In this document: piece after piece, positions 6,643 through 15,375 of the stretch | Position numbering within the stretch: position 1 is the first letter of the stretch | How the letters are laid out: each line of letters starts with the position of its first letter | Source of the DNA: Thermoplasmata archaeon | GTDB lineage: Archaea; Thermoplasmatota; Thermoplasmata; Thermoplasmatales; Thermoplasmataceae | Assembly: GCA_021790415.1 (NCBI GenBank) | Contig: JAJYDZ010000004.1 | Coordinates: forward strand, 1-16,636 | Direction of reading: 5' to 3' | DNA length: 16,636 nt | The notes under the pieces: model-generated | What the model was told of the DNA's origin: nothing | The model's input: the letters and a program-made list of their open reading frames with translations, nothing else | The model's database searches: none | Translations under genes and position numbers: made by a program

Positions 6643-8061
6643 ATGGTGGCGCAAAATAACATTGATTTTGAATCTGCCAAAGCCAGCATAGTAGACTTTA
6701 TTTATTCTACTAAAAACACGATGAGCCGGGTAATATTGTTCCTAGCTATAGCAGGGATGATCATTGATGCTTGGGATTTTTCATCATTCTCTATCGTAAC
6801 CTTTTCCTATGTCCATACGTTTCATCCTACCACTTTCATGTTGGGGCTCTCTGTAGCTGCAGTCAATATAGGGGCTCTATTCGGTGGAGTTTTTGGAGGT
6901 TATCTAACAGATAAAGTCGGCAGAAAAAAGATGTTCATAACTAACATGATTCTTTTCGTGGTTATGGCTATTCTTTCTGCTGCATCAGCGAATATGCAGG
7001 AGTTTATTGCTTTCAGAGTTGTCCTTGGATTTGCACTGGGGGCAGATGTGACTACAGGGTTCGTTTACTTGTTCGAGTTCACCGAAAGAAAACAGAGGAT
7101 CAATTACTCTTCCGCCTGGGCATATATATGGTCTCTTATGTTCTTGGGTGCAATACTTGCCGTTTTCATTCTAATATCACTAATCGGTTCTAGCATTTAC
7201 TTGTGGAGAATTATAATGATTCTAGGAGGCGTTTTCGCCTTTATAATTTTGCTCCTAAGAACTTTGGTGCCTGAATCAGCTTTATGGTTTGCCTACAAGG
7301 GTCGATTCAAGGATGCAAAGGCTGTCATCAAGAAAGCATACGGAGTTGATTTATCCTCTGTGCCAGATGTCAATATGAGTGTGAAGAAGACAGTTAATAT
7401 AGGGGACTTAGGCAGAATATTTAAACTGGGGTATAACAGGTATTTTGTACACGGCTGGAGTCAATCAATATTGGTGGGCTTTGTATTTTGGGGATTTTCA
7501 TTTTATGCACCCTTGCTATTCGCAAGTCTACATTTAACGTCAAACATCCACACTACACTCTTGTATGACACAATTATCTGGTCTGCTGCACTCATCGGGG
7601 CTGTACTTTCTAGTTTTCTCATAAGAGCTATAGGAATAAAGCATGTCACTACTTCTTCATCCCTCATAATGGCGTTACTTTTCATATTGATATATCTCGA
7701 AACACGGAAACTACTTCCTCTCACTATTGTACTGCCATCAGCAATTCTGATCAATTTCCTACTCTTTCTTGGCCCCATGTCTTTCTTTACTGTCGTCAAT
7801 CCAGGAGTAGCGAGTAAATATAGAGGAATCGCAAATGGCTGGACGTACTCAATAAACAAATCTACAGCAGTAATAGCCGGCTTTTTTGGTGCCTCGATCA
7901 TAACCGCAATTGGACTTTCTGGCAACACAATGTTTCTGTTTATAATTGCTCTTGTGGCGGGAGTAATTTCGGCAACAATCGGAATAAATTCACTTAAAAC
8001 CGATCCTGCTGAGGTGGAAAGGAAACTGAAGGAGAGAGAAAGCGTGAAAGGGCCAGATTAG
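6643..8061 (+). CDS. MFS transporter, sugar/organic acid porter type
   Basis: About 472 residues with some 12 hydrophobic segments, an integral membrane proton-coupled or facilitative carrier. The first membrane helix has IIDAWDF (D42, D45), like the acidic TM1 motif of aromatic-acid and sugar porters. The classic MFS motif A follows between TM2 and TM3 (GGYLTDKVGRKK, D90, R94), and a long hydrophilic central loop (about residues 210-265) divides the halves. The open frame extends to a TTG at 6589, but those 18 residues are not hydrophobic or conserved-looking, and a TATA-like box 24-32 bases upstream favours ATG 6643. It heads a tight plus-strand operon (14 bases to the next gene) with the last steps of pentose oxidation, so a pentose or sugar acid is the likely cargo. 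Substrate is inferred from context. Confidence 0.85.
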   Translation: MVAQNNIDFESAKASIVDFIYSTKNTMSRVILFLAIAGMIIDAWDFSSFSIVTFSYVHTFHPTTFMLGLSVAAVNIGALFGGVFGGYLTDKVGRKKMFITNMILFVVMAILSAASANMQEFIAFRVVLGFALGADVTTGFVYLFEFTERKQRINYSSAWAYIWSLMFLGAILAVFILISLIGSSIYLWRIIMILGGVFAFIILLLRTLVPESALWFAYKGRFKDAKAVIKKAYGVDLSSVPDVNMSVKKTVNIGDLGRIFKLGYNRYFVHGWSQSILVGFVFWGFSFYAPLLFASLHLTSNIHTTLLYDTIIWSAALIGAVLSSFLIRAIGIKHVTTSSSLIMALLFILIYLETRKLLPLTIVLPSAILINFLLFLGPMSFFTVVNPGVASKYRGIANGWTYSINKSTAVIAGFFGASIITAIGLSGNTMFLFIIALVAGVISATIGINSLKTDPAEVERKLKERESVKGPD

Positions 8062-8075
8062 AGGCTGGAAATAAA

Positions 8076-8756
8076 ATGCCAAACATAAAAAAAGAAGTGT
8101 ACGACCTCAGCAGAACCATAGACCCTGAACATTTCAGATGGCGCATTAAACTGGAAACTTCTATAGAAGAACTGACAAATAGAAAATTTACAACATCACA
8201 TTTAGCTCTAACCTCTCACTGCTTTACACACATAGATGCATTTAGGCATACCATTCCAGATGCTCAGTCCATAGATGCAATGCCTTTAGAGGGATTCGTC
8301 GGAGAAGGGTACGTTGCGGACCTATCGTATAAAGAAAGAAACCAAGAAATAACGGTTGGAGACTTGAAAAAGTTTGAAGGAGAAATAAAAGCCGGAGAAA
8401 TTCTCATTTTATCTACGCAGTGGGATTCCAAGGTAGATTTTAATACCGAGGAATTTTGAGAATCTGCACCATATGTCTCTTACAAAGCGGCGGAATGGAT
8501 GGTCTCAAAGAAGCTCAAAGCCGTTGGATATGATTTCCCCCAAGACTACGAAATAAGGGGTCGTGAAAACCCTTTCCGCAACAATGAAATAGCATGGCCA
8601 CTGCACGAACTCCTTCCATCCCACAAAATATATCAAATCGAGTACTTGAAGATTCCAAGCGAAGTACTATCTCACCATGTTCAAATCATAGCGCTTCCGT
8701 TAAAGTTAAAAAATGTCGACGGCTCGCCGGCCAGGGTGATTTGCTACTTGAAGTAA
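8076..8756 (+). pseudogene. Cyclase-family (kynurenine-formamidase fold) metal hydrolase interrupted by an in-frame TGA
   Basis: Both halves lie in one frame and together make about 226 residues, the normal size for the cyclase family (Pfam Cyclase). The metal-binding motif is HCFTHIDAFRH (H48, H52, D54, H58), matching H-x-x-T-H-x-D-x3-H. The second half carries the typical AAEWMVSKKLKAVGYDF and the ALPLKLKNVDGSPARV ending. Codon 128 (8457-8459) is TGA, with open reading frame on both sides; TGG (Trp) one base away would restore the gene. The second half has no ribosome binding site before its first ATG at 8499. Members hydrolyse amides or lactones; in this operon a sugar-lactone role is a guess. 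It is either a recent nonsense mutation, a sequencing error or readthrough. Confidence 0.8.
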
Positions 8757-8780
8757 AAATCGAAATTGGGGTGAAGAATA

Positions 8781-10229
8781 ATGGAAAATGATAAATATGC
8801 TCGTCTATCAAAAAAATATATAGAAGGGTCTGGGGAAGTGGGTAACGATATTAATCCTGCAACTGGGAAACCTCTGGCTAAAGTAAGAAATATGACGGCC
8901 GAAGATGCAACAGAAACTATAGAGAAAGCCGTTATTGCATATTCGACGTGGTCATCTATGACACCTCCAGCGAGAGGAAGGATAATATATCGGGCTGGAG
9001 AAATAGCCGAACGTGAGAAGGAATTTTTAGCGACATTAATGACGGAAGAGGAAGGAAAGACTTACAATGACAGCCTTTCTGAAGTAACAAGGAGCATCGA
9101 ACTTTTAAAATTTTATGGAATGTTATCATTTAAGTATGGGGGGATTGTTTTACCTTCTTCGGACCAAAATACCCGAATATTTACTGTCAGAGTACCAATG
9201 GGCACCGTGGGTTTGATTTCTCCTTGGAATTTCCCATTGTCAATACCGGTATGGAAAGCAGCGCCAGCTCTCGCTATGGGCAACACTGCGGTCATGAAAC
9301 CTGCTTCTAAGACACCAATATTGGCAGCTGCATTTCTGGATACACTTGTAAGAGCTGGATTACCGGAAAATGTTATGTCTCTCGTCGTGGGACCTGGAAG
9401 TAAGGTTGGTGATGCAATCATTAGGAGTGAGAATATAAGTGCTGTTTCATTTACCGGTTCAGTTTCAGTGGGTAATGGCATATACAAAGGTGTAGGTGAA
9501 AAGAACAGATTTACAAGAGTACAGCTTGAACTGGGAGGAAAGAACGCAGTTTACGTGGATGAAAGCGCTGATCTTAGTCTCGCGGTTAACTTCACTCTAA
9601 GGGGCGCTTTCGGGTTGACTGGGCAATCCTGTACTGCTACAAGCAGACTTATCGTTCATAAGAATGTTTACAACAGGCTTAGAGATGGTCTTCTTAGTGC
9701 TGTAAAGACATGGATAGTCGGAAACGGTCTTGAAAAAGAGACAAACATGGGCCCCGTAGTTGATGAACAGCAGCTTAAGACTGATCTTGATTATATCCAA
9801 TCAGGAAAGGAAGAAGGGGCAAAATTAATTGCAGGAGGTTCACTCATCAAGAATAAGGGATCGAAGCTCTTCCTGCAACCAACAATATTTGATTCTGTAG
9901 CCTCGGATATGAAAATATTTAAGGAAGAGATTTTTGGTCCAGTTCTTTCTATAACAGTTGCTGATAACCTAGATCAGGCTATAAACTTAGTCAATTCAGT
10001 AGATTACGGCCATACATCCGCTATATTCGCAACTAATAGTACTGCCATAAATAGATTCATATATGAGGTAAGGACAGGTGTAATAAAGGTTAACAAACCG
10101 ACTGTAGGTCTCGAACTGCAAGCTCCGTTTGGAACACTGAAATCATCTGGTGCCAATACATGGAAGGAGATGGGCGAGTCCGCCTTAGAGTTTTATTCTA
10201 CAGAAAAGACCGTATACGAAGGGTGGTAA
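8781..10229 (+). CDS. NAD(P)-dependent aldehyde dehydrogenase, probable 2,5-dioxopentanoate dehydrogenase
   Basis: A 482-residue complete ALDH-superfamily enzyme. Visible motifs in order: SPWNFPLS with the oxyanion Asn150, KPASKTP with the cofactor-binding Lys173, FTGSVSVG, ELGGK with the general base Glu250, GQSCTATSR with the catalytic Cys284, and EEIFGPVL near the C-terminus. All key residues are present. KdaD follows one base after its stop, and in that pathway the aldehyde made by KdaD (2,5-dioxopentanoate, 2-oxoglutarate semialdehyde) is oxidised to 2-oxoglutarate by an ALDH, so this is the expected role. The start ATG at 8781 has GGGGTGA about 6 bases upstream. The exact aldehyde cannot be read from the sequence; succinate semialdehyde is an alternative. 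Confidence 0.9.
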   Translation: MENDKYARLSKKYIEGSGEVGNDINPATGKPLAKVRNMTAEDATETIEKAVIAYSTWSSMTPPARGRIIYRAGEIAEREKEFLATLMTEEEGKTYNDSLSEVTRSIELLKFYGMLSFKYGGIVLPSSDQNTRIFTVRVPMGTVGLISPWNFPLSIPVWKAAPALAMGNTAVMKPASKTPILAAAFLDTLVRAGLPENVMSLVVGPGSKVGDAIIRSENISAVSFTGSVSVGNGIYKGVGEKNRFTRVQLELGGKNAVYVDESADLSLAVNFTLRGAFGLTGQSCTATSRLIVHKNVYNRLRDGLLSAVKTWIVGNGLEKETNMGPVVDEQQLKTDLDYIQSGKEEGAKLIAGGSLIKNKGSKLFLQPTIFDSVASDMKIFKEEIFGPVLSITVADNLDQAINLVNSVDYGHTSAIFATNSTAINRFIYEVRTGVIKVNKPTVGLELQAPFGTLKSSGANTWKEMGESALEFYSTEKTVYEGW

Positions 10230-10230
10230 A

Positions 10231-11082
10231 ATGAGGATTTTTAGAACAGAGAAATTCGGTATGAGGAAAACGTATGCAACAGATAAAGGCAAAGTTTATC
10301 TGATAACCGATGCCCTAGATTTTCTACTTAATGGGAGAAGGCAGGAGAGAATACTCGAAGAAGTGAAAATTAATCTGGACGTCCTTTTCAAAAAGGAATC
10401 AGATGAAAAGGTGGTTTTGCCATATGATCCTCCTGAAATGTGGGGATCTGGAATATCGTACTTCATATCGAGACAGAGATACACCGATCCAGATGTTGCA
10501 CGGATAAGAGACAAATCAATATACGAGACTGTATATGATGCTGAAAGGCCTGAGATATTCTTTAAAGGGACATCACGTAGTGCAGTAGGGCACTATGGAA
10601 CCATAAGAGTGCGTAGAGACTCGGAATGGACGTTACCCGAGCCTGAGCTAGCAGTTGTTATCGATCACACTGGAAGCATTCTAGCTTATACGGTATTCGA
10701 TGACGTTTCAGCAAGGGACCTAGAAGCGCAGAATCCATTATATCTGACAGAGTCAAAGATTTATGATGGGTCTTCTGCCTTTGGTCCGTTATTGATTACC
10801 CCTGATGAATTCGGAAACCCTTACTCGAAGGAGATAAGAATGCGGATATTGCGCAATGGTAAGATTTTCTTTGACGGTACAACATCGACAGCTAACATGA
10901 AAACAAAAATAGACAAACAAATTCACTATCTTCTCTTAGATAACAGCGTTCCAGATGGATCTTTACTCACAACGGGAACCTCTATAATACCAGGAAAAGA
11001 TCAAGGTCTAAAGAAAGGCGATATTGTTGAGATTACAATTGAAGGGATTGGAACCCTTGTCACCAATGTAGACAAATTATGA
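10231..11082 (+). CDS. kdaD: 2-keto-3-deoxy-pentonate dehydratase (KdaD-like, fumarylacetoacetate hydrolase family)
   Basis: A 283-residue member of the FAH superfamily. It would dehydrate 2-keto-3-deoxy-D-arabinonate to 2,5-dioxopentanoate with a bound divalent metal. The FAH core is plain: PPEMWGSGISY near residue 70, ARPEIFFK-like ERPEIFFK, WTLPEPELAVV (metal ligands E137, E139), FDDVSARDLEAQNP (D157, D158), then a C-terminal LTTGTSIIPGKDQGLKKGD. This set of motifs follows, almost word for word, the Sulfolobus KdaD sequence as I remember it, which is why I assign function rather than just family. It lies one base after the aldehyde dehydrogenase stop and 16 before the PanB-like gene. Acylpyruvase activity is the fallback if KdaD is wrong. 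Confidence 0.85.
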   Translation: MRIFRTEKFGMRKTYATDKGKVYLITDALDFLLNGRRQERILEEVKINLDVLFKKESDEKVVLPYDPPEMWGSGISYFISRQRYTDPDVARIRDKSIYETVYDAERPEIFFKGTSRSAVGHYGTIRVRRDSEWTLPEPELAVVIDHTGSILAYTVFDDVSARDLEAQNPLYLTESKIYDGSSAFGPLLITPDEFGNPYSKEIRMRILRNGKIFFDGTTSTANMKTKIDKQIHYLLLDNSVPDGSLLTTGTSIIPGKDQGLKKGDIVEITIEGIGTLVTNVDKL

Positions 11083-11098
11083 AAAGGGAGATGTGTAA

Positions 11099-12001
11099 AT
11101 GACAGATGAAAAACAAAAAGAGCGAAAAAAACTAGCTCTGCCGGACTTGTTCAAGAAAGTTAGTGAAGGAAAGCCAATTACTTGGATTACTGGCTATGAT
11201 TTTTCAACAGCCTTTTTGGAGGAACAGGCTGGAATTGACATGATCCTAGTGGGTGACAGCCTCGGAATGACTATGTTAGGATACAATGGTACATTGCCTG
11301 TAACCATGGACGACATGATCAGGCACACGGCAGCAGTAAGACGCGGTGCTCCAAATACGTTCATAGTAGGGGACATGCCTTACATGAGTTACCAACCAAG
11401 CGTAGAAACCGCAATACGCAATGCAGGTCGTTTCATGGCCGAAACTGGCTGCGATGCTATAAAGCTTGAGGGTGGCGTAGAGATGTTTGATCGAGTCTCT
11501 GCAATAGTCAAATCGGGGATCCCCACCATTGGGCATCTTGGACTGACACCTCAAAGTGCCAGCGCTCTGGGTGGTTTCCGATTGCAAGGTAAGGGGGCAG
11601 AACAGGCTGAGCGCATTATAGAAAGCGCATCGGCTCTGGAGGAAGCTGGTGCTTTCATGATTCTGCTGGAGATGGTTCCAGATCGTGTCTGCAAACTGAT
11701 AACAGAACGTGCTAAAAATTCCATAATCATGAGTTTGGGATCCGGCCCTTACGCGCATGGACAGCTCCTGATCTTCCACGATATGTTCGGACTTTATCCA
11801 AAATTCAAACCGCGCATGGCCAAGGTGTTCGGAAATGCCGGGGAAGTGATCGTTAATGGAGTAAAGGAATATGTGCAGGAAGTAAGTAATCACACATTCC
11901 CTGAAAGTGCCAACTATTTCACGATGGCAGATGAAGAATACGACAAGCTAGTAAAGGAAATGAATGGAAAGAAACACATAATTCAAGAGCCACACAAATG
12001 A
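11099..12001 (+). CDS. panB: PanB-family ketopantoate hydroxymethyltransferase (or paralogue)
   Basis: A 300-residue PanB-family (beta/alpha)8 barrel. The family adds a hydroxymethyl group from methylene-tetrahydrofolate (or methanopterin) to 2-oxoisovalerate in coenzyme A synthesis. Active-site residues of the E. coli enzyme are kept: VGDSLGM (D53, S54), GDMPYM (D92), IKLEGG (K122, E124), GHLGLTPQS (H146), LEMVP (E191). The otherwise very conserved glycine loop GIGAG is here MSLGSG (211-216), unusual. The start ATG 11099 has GGGAG about 9 bases upstream. Being last in a sugar-acid operon, it may be a true PanB recruited for CoA demand, or a paralogue acting as an aldolase/hydroxymethylase on a pathway 2-oxoacid. 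Family certain, substrate not. Confidence 0.85.
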   Translation: MTDEKQKERKKLALPDLFKKVSEGKPITWITGYDFSTAFLEEQAGIDMILVGDSLGMTMLGYNGTLPVTMDDMIRHTAAVRRGAPNTFIVGDMPYMSYQPSVETAIRNAGRFMAETGCDAIKLEGGVEMFDRVSAIVKSGIPTIGHLGLTPQSASALGGFRLQGKGAEQAERIIESASALEEAGAFMILLEMVPDRVCKLITERAKNSIIMSLGSGPYAHGQLLIFHDMFGLYPKFKPRMAKVFGNAGEVIVNGVKEYVQEVSNHTFPESANYFTMADEEYDKLVKEMNGKKHIIQEPHK

Positions 12002-12022
12002 AAAATTAGCGTGTTAGACATC

Positions 12023-12363
12023 ATGAAAAAAGATTTCTGGCCGCACTGGTATGAATATATCAGCGTGAGAGAGTCGGAGAGATAGTCGTAAATTGCTTTG
12101 ACCTAAGAGGTCAAGTGTTAGACTGGCTATCCTTCGCCTCGAAACAGTACCCTGTGACAAGGTTGAATAGGAGGATGTCGAGGCTTCTTCGACTTCAGAC
12201 CCTCGCAACCACTTGGAGGGTTGTGTATGTGTTGAAAGGAATGGATGTTCATAGGCGTATAGTAAATATAAAAGAGATGGAGGATTATGGAACGGTAAAG
12301 GAAAACTACGAGGTAGTGGACAAAGAAGAGGCATGGAACACATTTGGAGGCCTTGTAAAGTAA
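12023..12363 (+). pseudogene. Unassigned gene remnant or spurious frame
   Basis: A plus-strand frame of about 103 codons (12055-12363) lacks a normal start apart from GTG at 12115. A shorter frame starting ATG at 12023 (MKKDFWPHWYEYI) runs into it with a frame change near 12068. The translation looks protein-like at its end (acidic, with VHRRIV and VVDKEEAWNTF) but matches no family I know. It overlaps the 3' end of the helicase gene by 58 bases. It could be a decayed gene or chance. Confidence 0.25.
12098..12114. repeat. Perfect inverted repeat, possible hairpin after panB
   Basis: TTGACC at 12098-12103 and GGTCAA at 12109-12114 form a perfect 6-base stem with a 5-base loop. No T-run follows on the plus strand, so a terminator is not supported. 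It lies about 100 bases after the operon end and could be a small operator or a chance palindrome. Confidence 0.35.
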
Positions 12364-14885
12364 TCAATAAAACCGGCATAATCTAAATGAAACTTCTGAA
12401 CTAACCCGTCACATGCAGTTTTATCACCACTGGAATAGTATTGCACCATTTTTGTTAAGACCTCTCGAAGCGCAGAAACTATGGAATCCAGTTCTTTTGG
12501 GGTAATGAACCTTAAACTCGGACTTACAGAAGAATTGGCGGTTACGATGTTGTTATGCCCTATTACAAGAGGTATATGCTTAAATCCAGGATAATTTTGT
12601 TTAAACCATTCAATTGAGTCTAACATTTGCCCATTATCTTTTTTGTTGAATGGAGTTTGCACATCCTTGTCATTCTTTACTTCAATTACAAATCCGATTT
12701 TCTCTTGTGAAATCCAAAGAACATCTGGTCCCTTGTGAAAATCTTGGTCAGGTCTTTCTGCGGCAAACCCTAGAAATTGACCTAATTTTTTAATAGCCTC
12801 TTCGAACTGGTTTGCTGTCTGTGAAGACATATTTAAGTTGCTACTGAAAGAGTCAAAATCGTTGATTATTCCAGATGCAGTATGCAGTTCCGCCATTTTT
12901 TCAAATAAAGACTTGCATTGACTTAGAGGAGGAACTAACCCCCAGTATGAATCTAATGAAGCGGGCCTCATCAGTCCGCGATTGAGCTTGTAGGCCTCTG
13001 TTTGCAATATCTTAGCTTGTTCTAATTCGTTTCCGAAGAAGGCTGCCCTTGCAGCTAACTGTTTGAGCCACCCTAAAGCGTAGTTGTCGAGGTTAGCTCT
13101 CCACAGAGGATCGTCTTTGATCGAGGGGAATGCTTTTGAATACTCTCCATCTCTTATAAGTTCATGAAATTTTCTTTCCAAGTCAGCTTGGAGAATTGGC
13201 CATTCTATCTCTTCTTGCTGAGCATCTTGTATTGCCTCTATAAGTGCTGAATTATGAAATTCTATCCAATCTTTTTTTCGTTCAAGGCATTTTCTTCCGG
13301 TCTCTACTAACTCATCTTCACTTTTTAGATTGTCAGATATTTCCCTTCCTATCTCGAGTTGAGTTTTTGTAGAAATTGTTAGAAGGTCTCGATTCTTTTC
13401 GACGTTAATCCAACTAGTTAAGCTCTTTCCTATAAGGAAAATCAGAGAATAGTCACCTGAACCACGGCTAGATCTACCTATGCCTTGTTCTATTCTGGAA
13501 GCAATTATCGCTGATCTGGTTTCCCCTCCTGAAGTCATCGTCGATAGATACCTATCGTAGTCTCCAATCTCGCTCGGCAACTCGTCAAGTACTAGAATTC
13601 TGCACGAGTCACCCTTCAAATCCATGCCATCGTATCTATTTACGAATACCGATGGCAGCGTAGCATTACCTCTAACTCTTTTCTCCAGTTCTCTTTGTAC
13701 GTCATCGCTAGTAACGATCGTTCCAAATTTGCTCCATCTTCTATCAGCAATACGCTTTGAGGGTACAATTACAACAACTTGTTTTAACGGGATTCCTATC
13801 TTGCTGATCAAATTCTTAGTTAGGTTAAGAGAATCTTGCTTCAGAAAATTGGGCATTAATTCAGGCATGAGAATCATCTTTTCACCTATACCTGTTACTG
13901 TCTTAGGTGCAATTACTTTTAAACTCTTATTGTCAACCCTTAAACCAAAAGTTTTCACTATATCTGCATGGTCTCTTAGTGTGGCCGACATGAAGATCCT
14001 TTTCGGGGAATCAGTAAATGTTGGGAAGTTCATGATATCGATTCCAATAGGAGTTATAGTGACTCCCCTACTAGAAAAAAGGATGTGACAGTTGCTTAAA
14101 TTGTCTCTTAACAAAGGCCAAACAAAAACCAATCTATCTTGTCTACTTTCAGGAATATCGTCGCGGGCTCTCTCGTAGGCTCTCTGAATGCTGCTCCTCA
14201 CTTGACCGATTTTGATCTTGATAGCCCAGTATGGGACCTCTAGTATTGCAGACTCGTTCCCACTTTCTAATGCATCGAATGTACCAACCTTACCTAAATC
14301 TGCGAAATCAGATCTAAAAGTCCCTCTTAATTCCTTATAGAGCTCTTCCTTGTTTCCGATCTCAATTGTAAATTGGTTTCTTATAGATGAAGATGCTGTA
14401 TGTGCGTCGTCCGCAATAATCCCTTGAACTTTGGTTATCTTCCGACTTTCCCCAAGTATTCCAAATTTACTTCTTCCATTGAATAATCGTGCATAGGTGG
14501 CTATTAAGATGCTATCTTTTTTCTGAAAACCGTTGCTGAAATCATAAGCATCATCAAACTTGTCTGCTTCTATACCATATTGTAGTGACTTTTCGTAAAC
14601 CTGTTCCATTAATTGTATTGTTGGAACTAAGTACAAGACTGGTCCATTCGTTTCATTCATTATAGATTTAGCTATTATCAGTCCAACTAAAGTCTTCCCG
14701 CCACCAGTATGAAGCTTTATAATCGTATTCTTAACAATTCTATTCTTGTACCATTCGTCTAGTACTTCAGATTGACTTGTCCATAGATCATTCAACCCAC
14801 TCTTAGGTATACTGAAAAATATTTCTCTAGGATCTGTGTACAAATTCTTTTCTTTCTTCTTCCTAAGATTCGTGAAGTCTACCAT
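12306..14885 (-). CDS. SF2 (DEAD/DEAH-like) helicase fused to a PD-(D/E)XK nuclease
   Basis: About 859 residues, with the start at ATG 14885 (MVDFTNLRKKKEK), where the family usually begins; the frame extends to 15050 but the extra 55 residues look non-conserved. Motif I is LHTGGGKT (K64), motif II is DDAH (159-162, a D for the usual E), motif III SAT (300-302), and motif VI QGIGRSSRG (Q467, R471, R474). The middle, about 490-690, is helical. The C-terminal part has GPD (D721), IEVKN (E735, K737) and a following NGQMLDS helix, the PD-(D/E)XK arrangement. So it should be an ATP-driven translocase with a DNA- or RNA-cleaving domain, likely defence-related. No Shine-Dalgarno precedes 14885, with a weak TATA-like stretch about 30 bases upstream. 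The gene is divergent from the 47-aa gene and the AAA ATPase. Opposing-strand remnant overlaps its 3' end. Confidence 0.85.
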   Translation of the reverse strand: MVDFTNLRKKKEKNLYTDPREIFFSIPKSGLNDLWTSQSEVLDEWYKNRIVKNTIIKLHTGGGKTLVGLIIAKSIMNETNGPVLYLVPTIQLMEQVYEKSLQYGIEADKFDDAYDFSNGFQKKDSILIATYARLFNGRSKFGILGESRKITKVQGIIADDAHTASSSIRNQFTIEIGNKEELYKELRGTFRSDFADLGKVGTFDALESGNESAILEVPYWAIKIKIGQVRSSIQRAYERARDDIPESRQDRLVFVWPLLRDNLSNCHILFSSRGVTITPIGIDIMNFPTFTDSPKRIFMSATLRDHADIVKTFGLRVDNKSLKVIAPKTVTGIGEKMILMPELMPNFLKQDSLNLTKNLISKIGIPLKQVVVIVPSKRIADRRWSKFGTIVTSDDVQRELEKRVRGNATLPSVFVNRYDGMDLKGDSCRILVLDELPSEIGDYDRYLSTMTSGGETRSAIIASRIEQGIGRSSRGSGDYSLIFLIGKSLTSWINVEKNRDLLTISTKTQLEIGREISDNLKSEDELVETGRKCLERKKDWIEFHNSALIEAIQDAQQEEIEWPILQADLERKFHELIRDGEYSKAFPSIKDDPLWRANLDNYALGWLKQLAARAAFFGNELEQAKILQTEAYKLNRGLMRPASLDSYWGLVPPLSQCKSLFEKMAELHTASGIINDFDSFSSNLNMSSQTANQFEEAIKKLGQFLGFAAERPDQDFHKGPDVLWISQEKIGFVIEVKNDKDVQTPFNKKDNGQMLDSIEWFKQNYPGFKHIPLVIGHNNIVTANSSVSPSLRFITPKELDSIVSALREVLTKMVQYYSSGDKTACDGLVQKFHLDYAGFIDYFTRPPNVFHASSLSTTS

Positions 14886-15375
14886 TAACAAAATATATGA
14901 TTGAAATAGAATAAACTTTTGCTGAAACCATTGACTATAAAAAAAGGTCACCGTTTCCAAATCACCTTTTATCTCAAGATTCCTTAAAAGTGTGGATGAG
15001 GTTTGCATGTATAAGATTTGCTTAGTATTCGATTCTTGGCATCCAAACATGAAATCACCCTTTTCATTTTAACGAGTTGAGTCCTGTCACTCTCCCTATA
15101 TAAGATACGCTTTTTGACGAAGAGTTTGGCCGAAATATAATACGAGTTTCCCAGCCCTTCATTTGTCGATTTAACGCATCCGTTGATAAGAAAAACTACA
15201 AATATCAAAATTAAACTACAAATACAAAATCCACAAAGCCCGTTAACGACTGTTCCAAAAATACTTAGAAGTTCGTTTCTAATTGAATTGTGAAGGCAAT
15301 CTAGAATCACCCTTAAACTATGAAAGGGCTGAGAAGTTACTTGAATATAAAAGAGAATCAAGGAGGGGAGGAGGA
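14886..15375. other. Intergenic region upstream of the helicase gene
   Basis: About 490 AT-rich bases between the divergent helicase gene and the 47-aa gene. It must hold both promoters. The helicase frame remains open up to 15050 and a minus-strand frame at 14984-15361 contains a hydrophobic stretch, but neither has a ribosome binding site or a family resemblance, so I do not call them genes. Confidence 0.4.

Noticed and set aside
8457..8459. TGA as a selenocysteine codon
   Set aside because: The family has no selenocysteine or cysteine at this place, known archaeal selenocysteine users are other lineages, and no SECIS-like element was recognised.
8499..8756. Second half of the cyclase as an independent 85-residue gene
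   Set aside because: It has no ribosome binding site and its residues continue the upstream half in the same frame, so it is one interrupted gene.
11276..11893. 205-residue minus-strand frame opposite panB
   Set aside because: It lies wholly inside a gene with a complete set of PanB active-site residues; composition (His/Cys/Tyr-rich) is that of an antisense shadow.
12098..12114. Terminator of the pentose operon
   Set aside because: The palindrome is perfect but has no T-run after it and is about 100 bases past the last stop.
14886..15050. Upstream extension of the helicase frame by 55 residues
   Set aside because: The extension is hydrophobic and low in charge, has no ribosome binding site, and the recognisable family start is at the ATG at 14885.
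14984..15361. 125-residue minus-strand frame with one hydrophobic segment, possible membrane protein
   Set aside because: AT-rich DNA easily gives hydrophobic stretches; no ribosome binding site, no family resemblance, and it overlaps the promoter region of the helicase.
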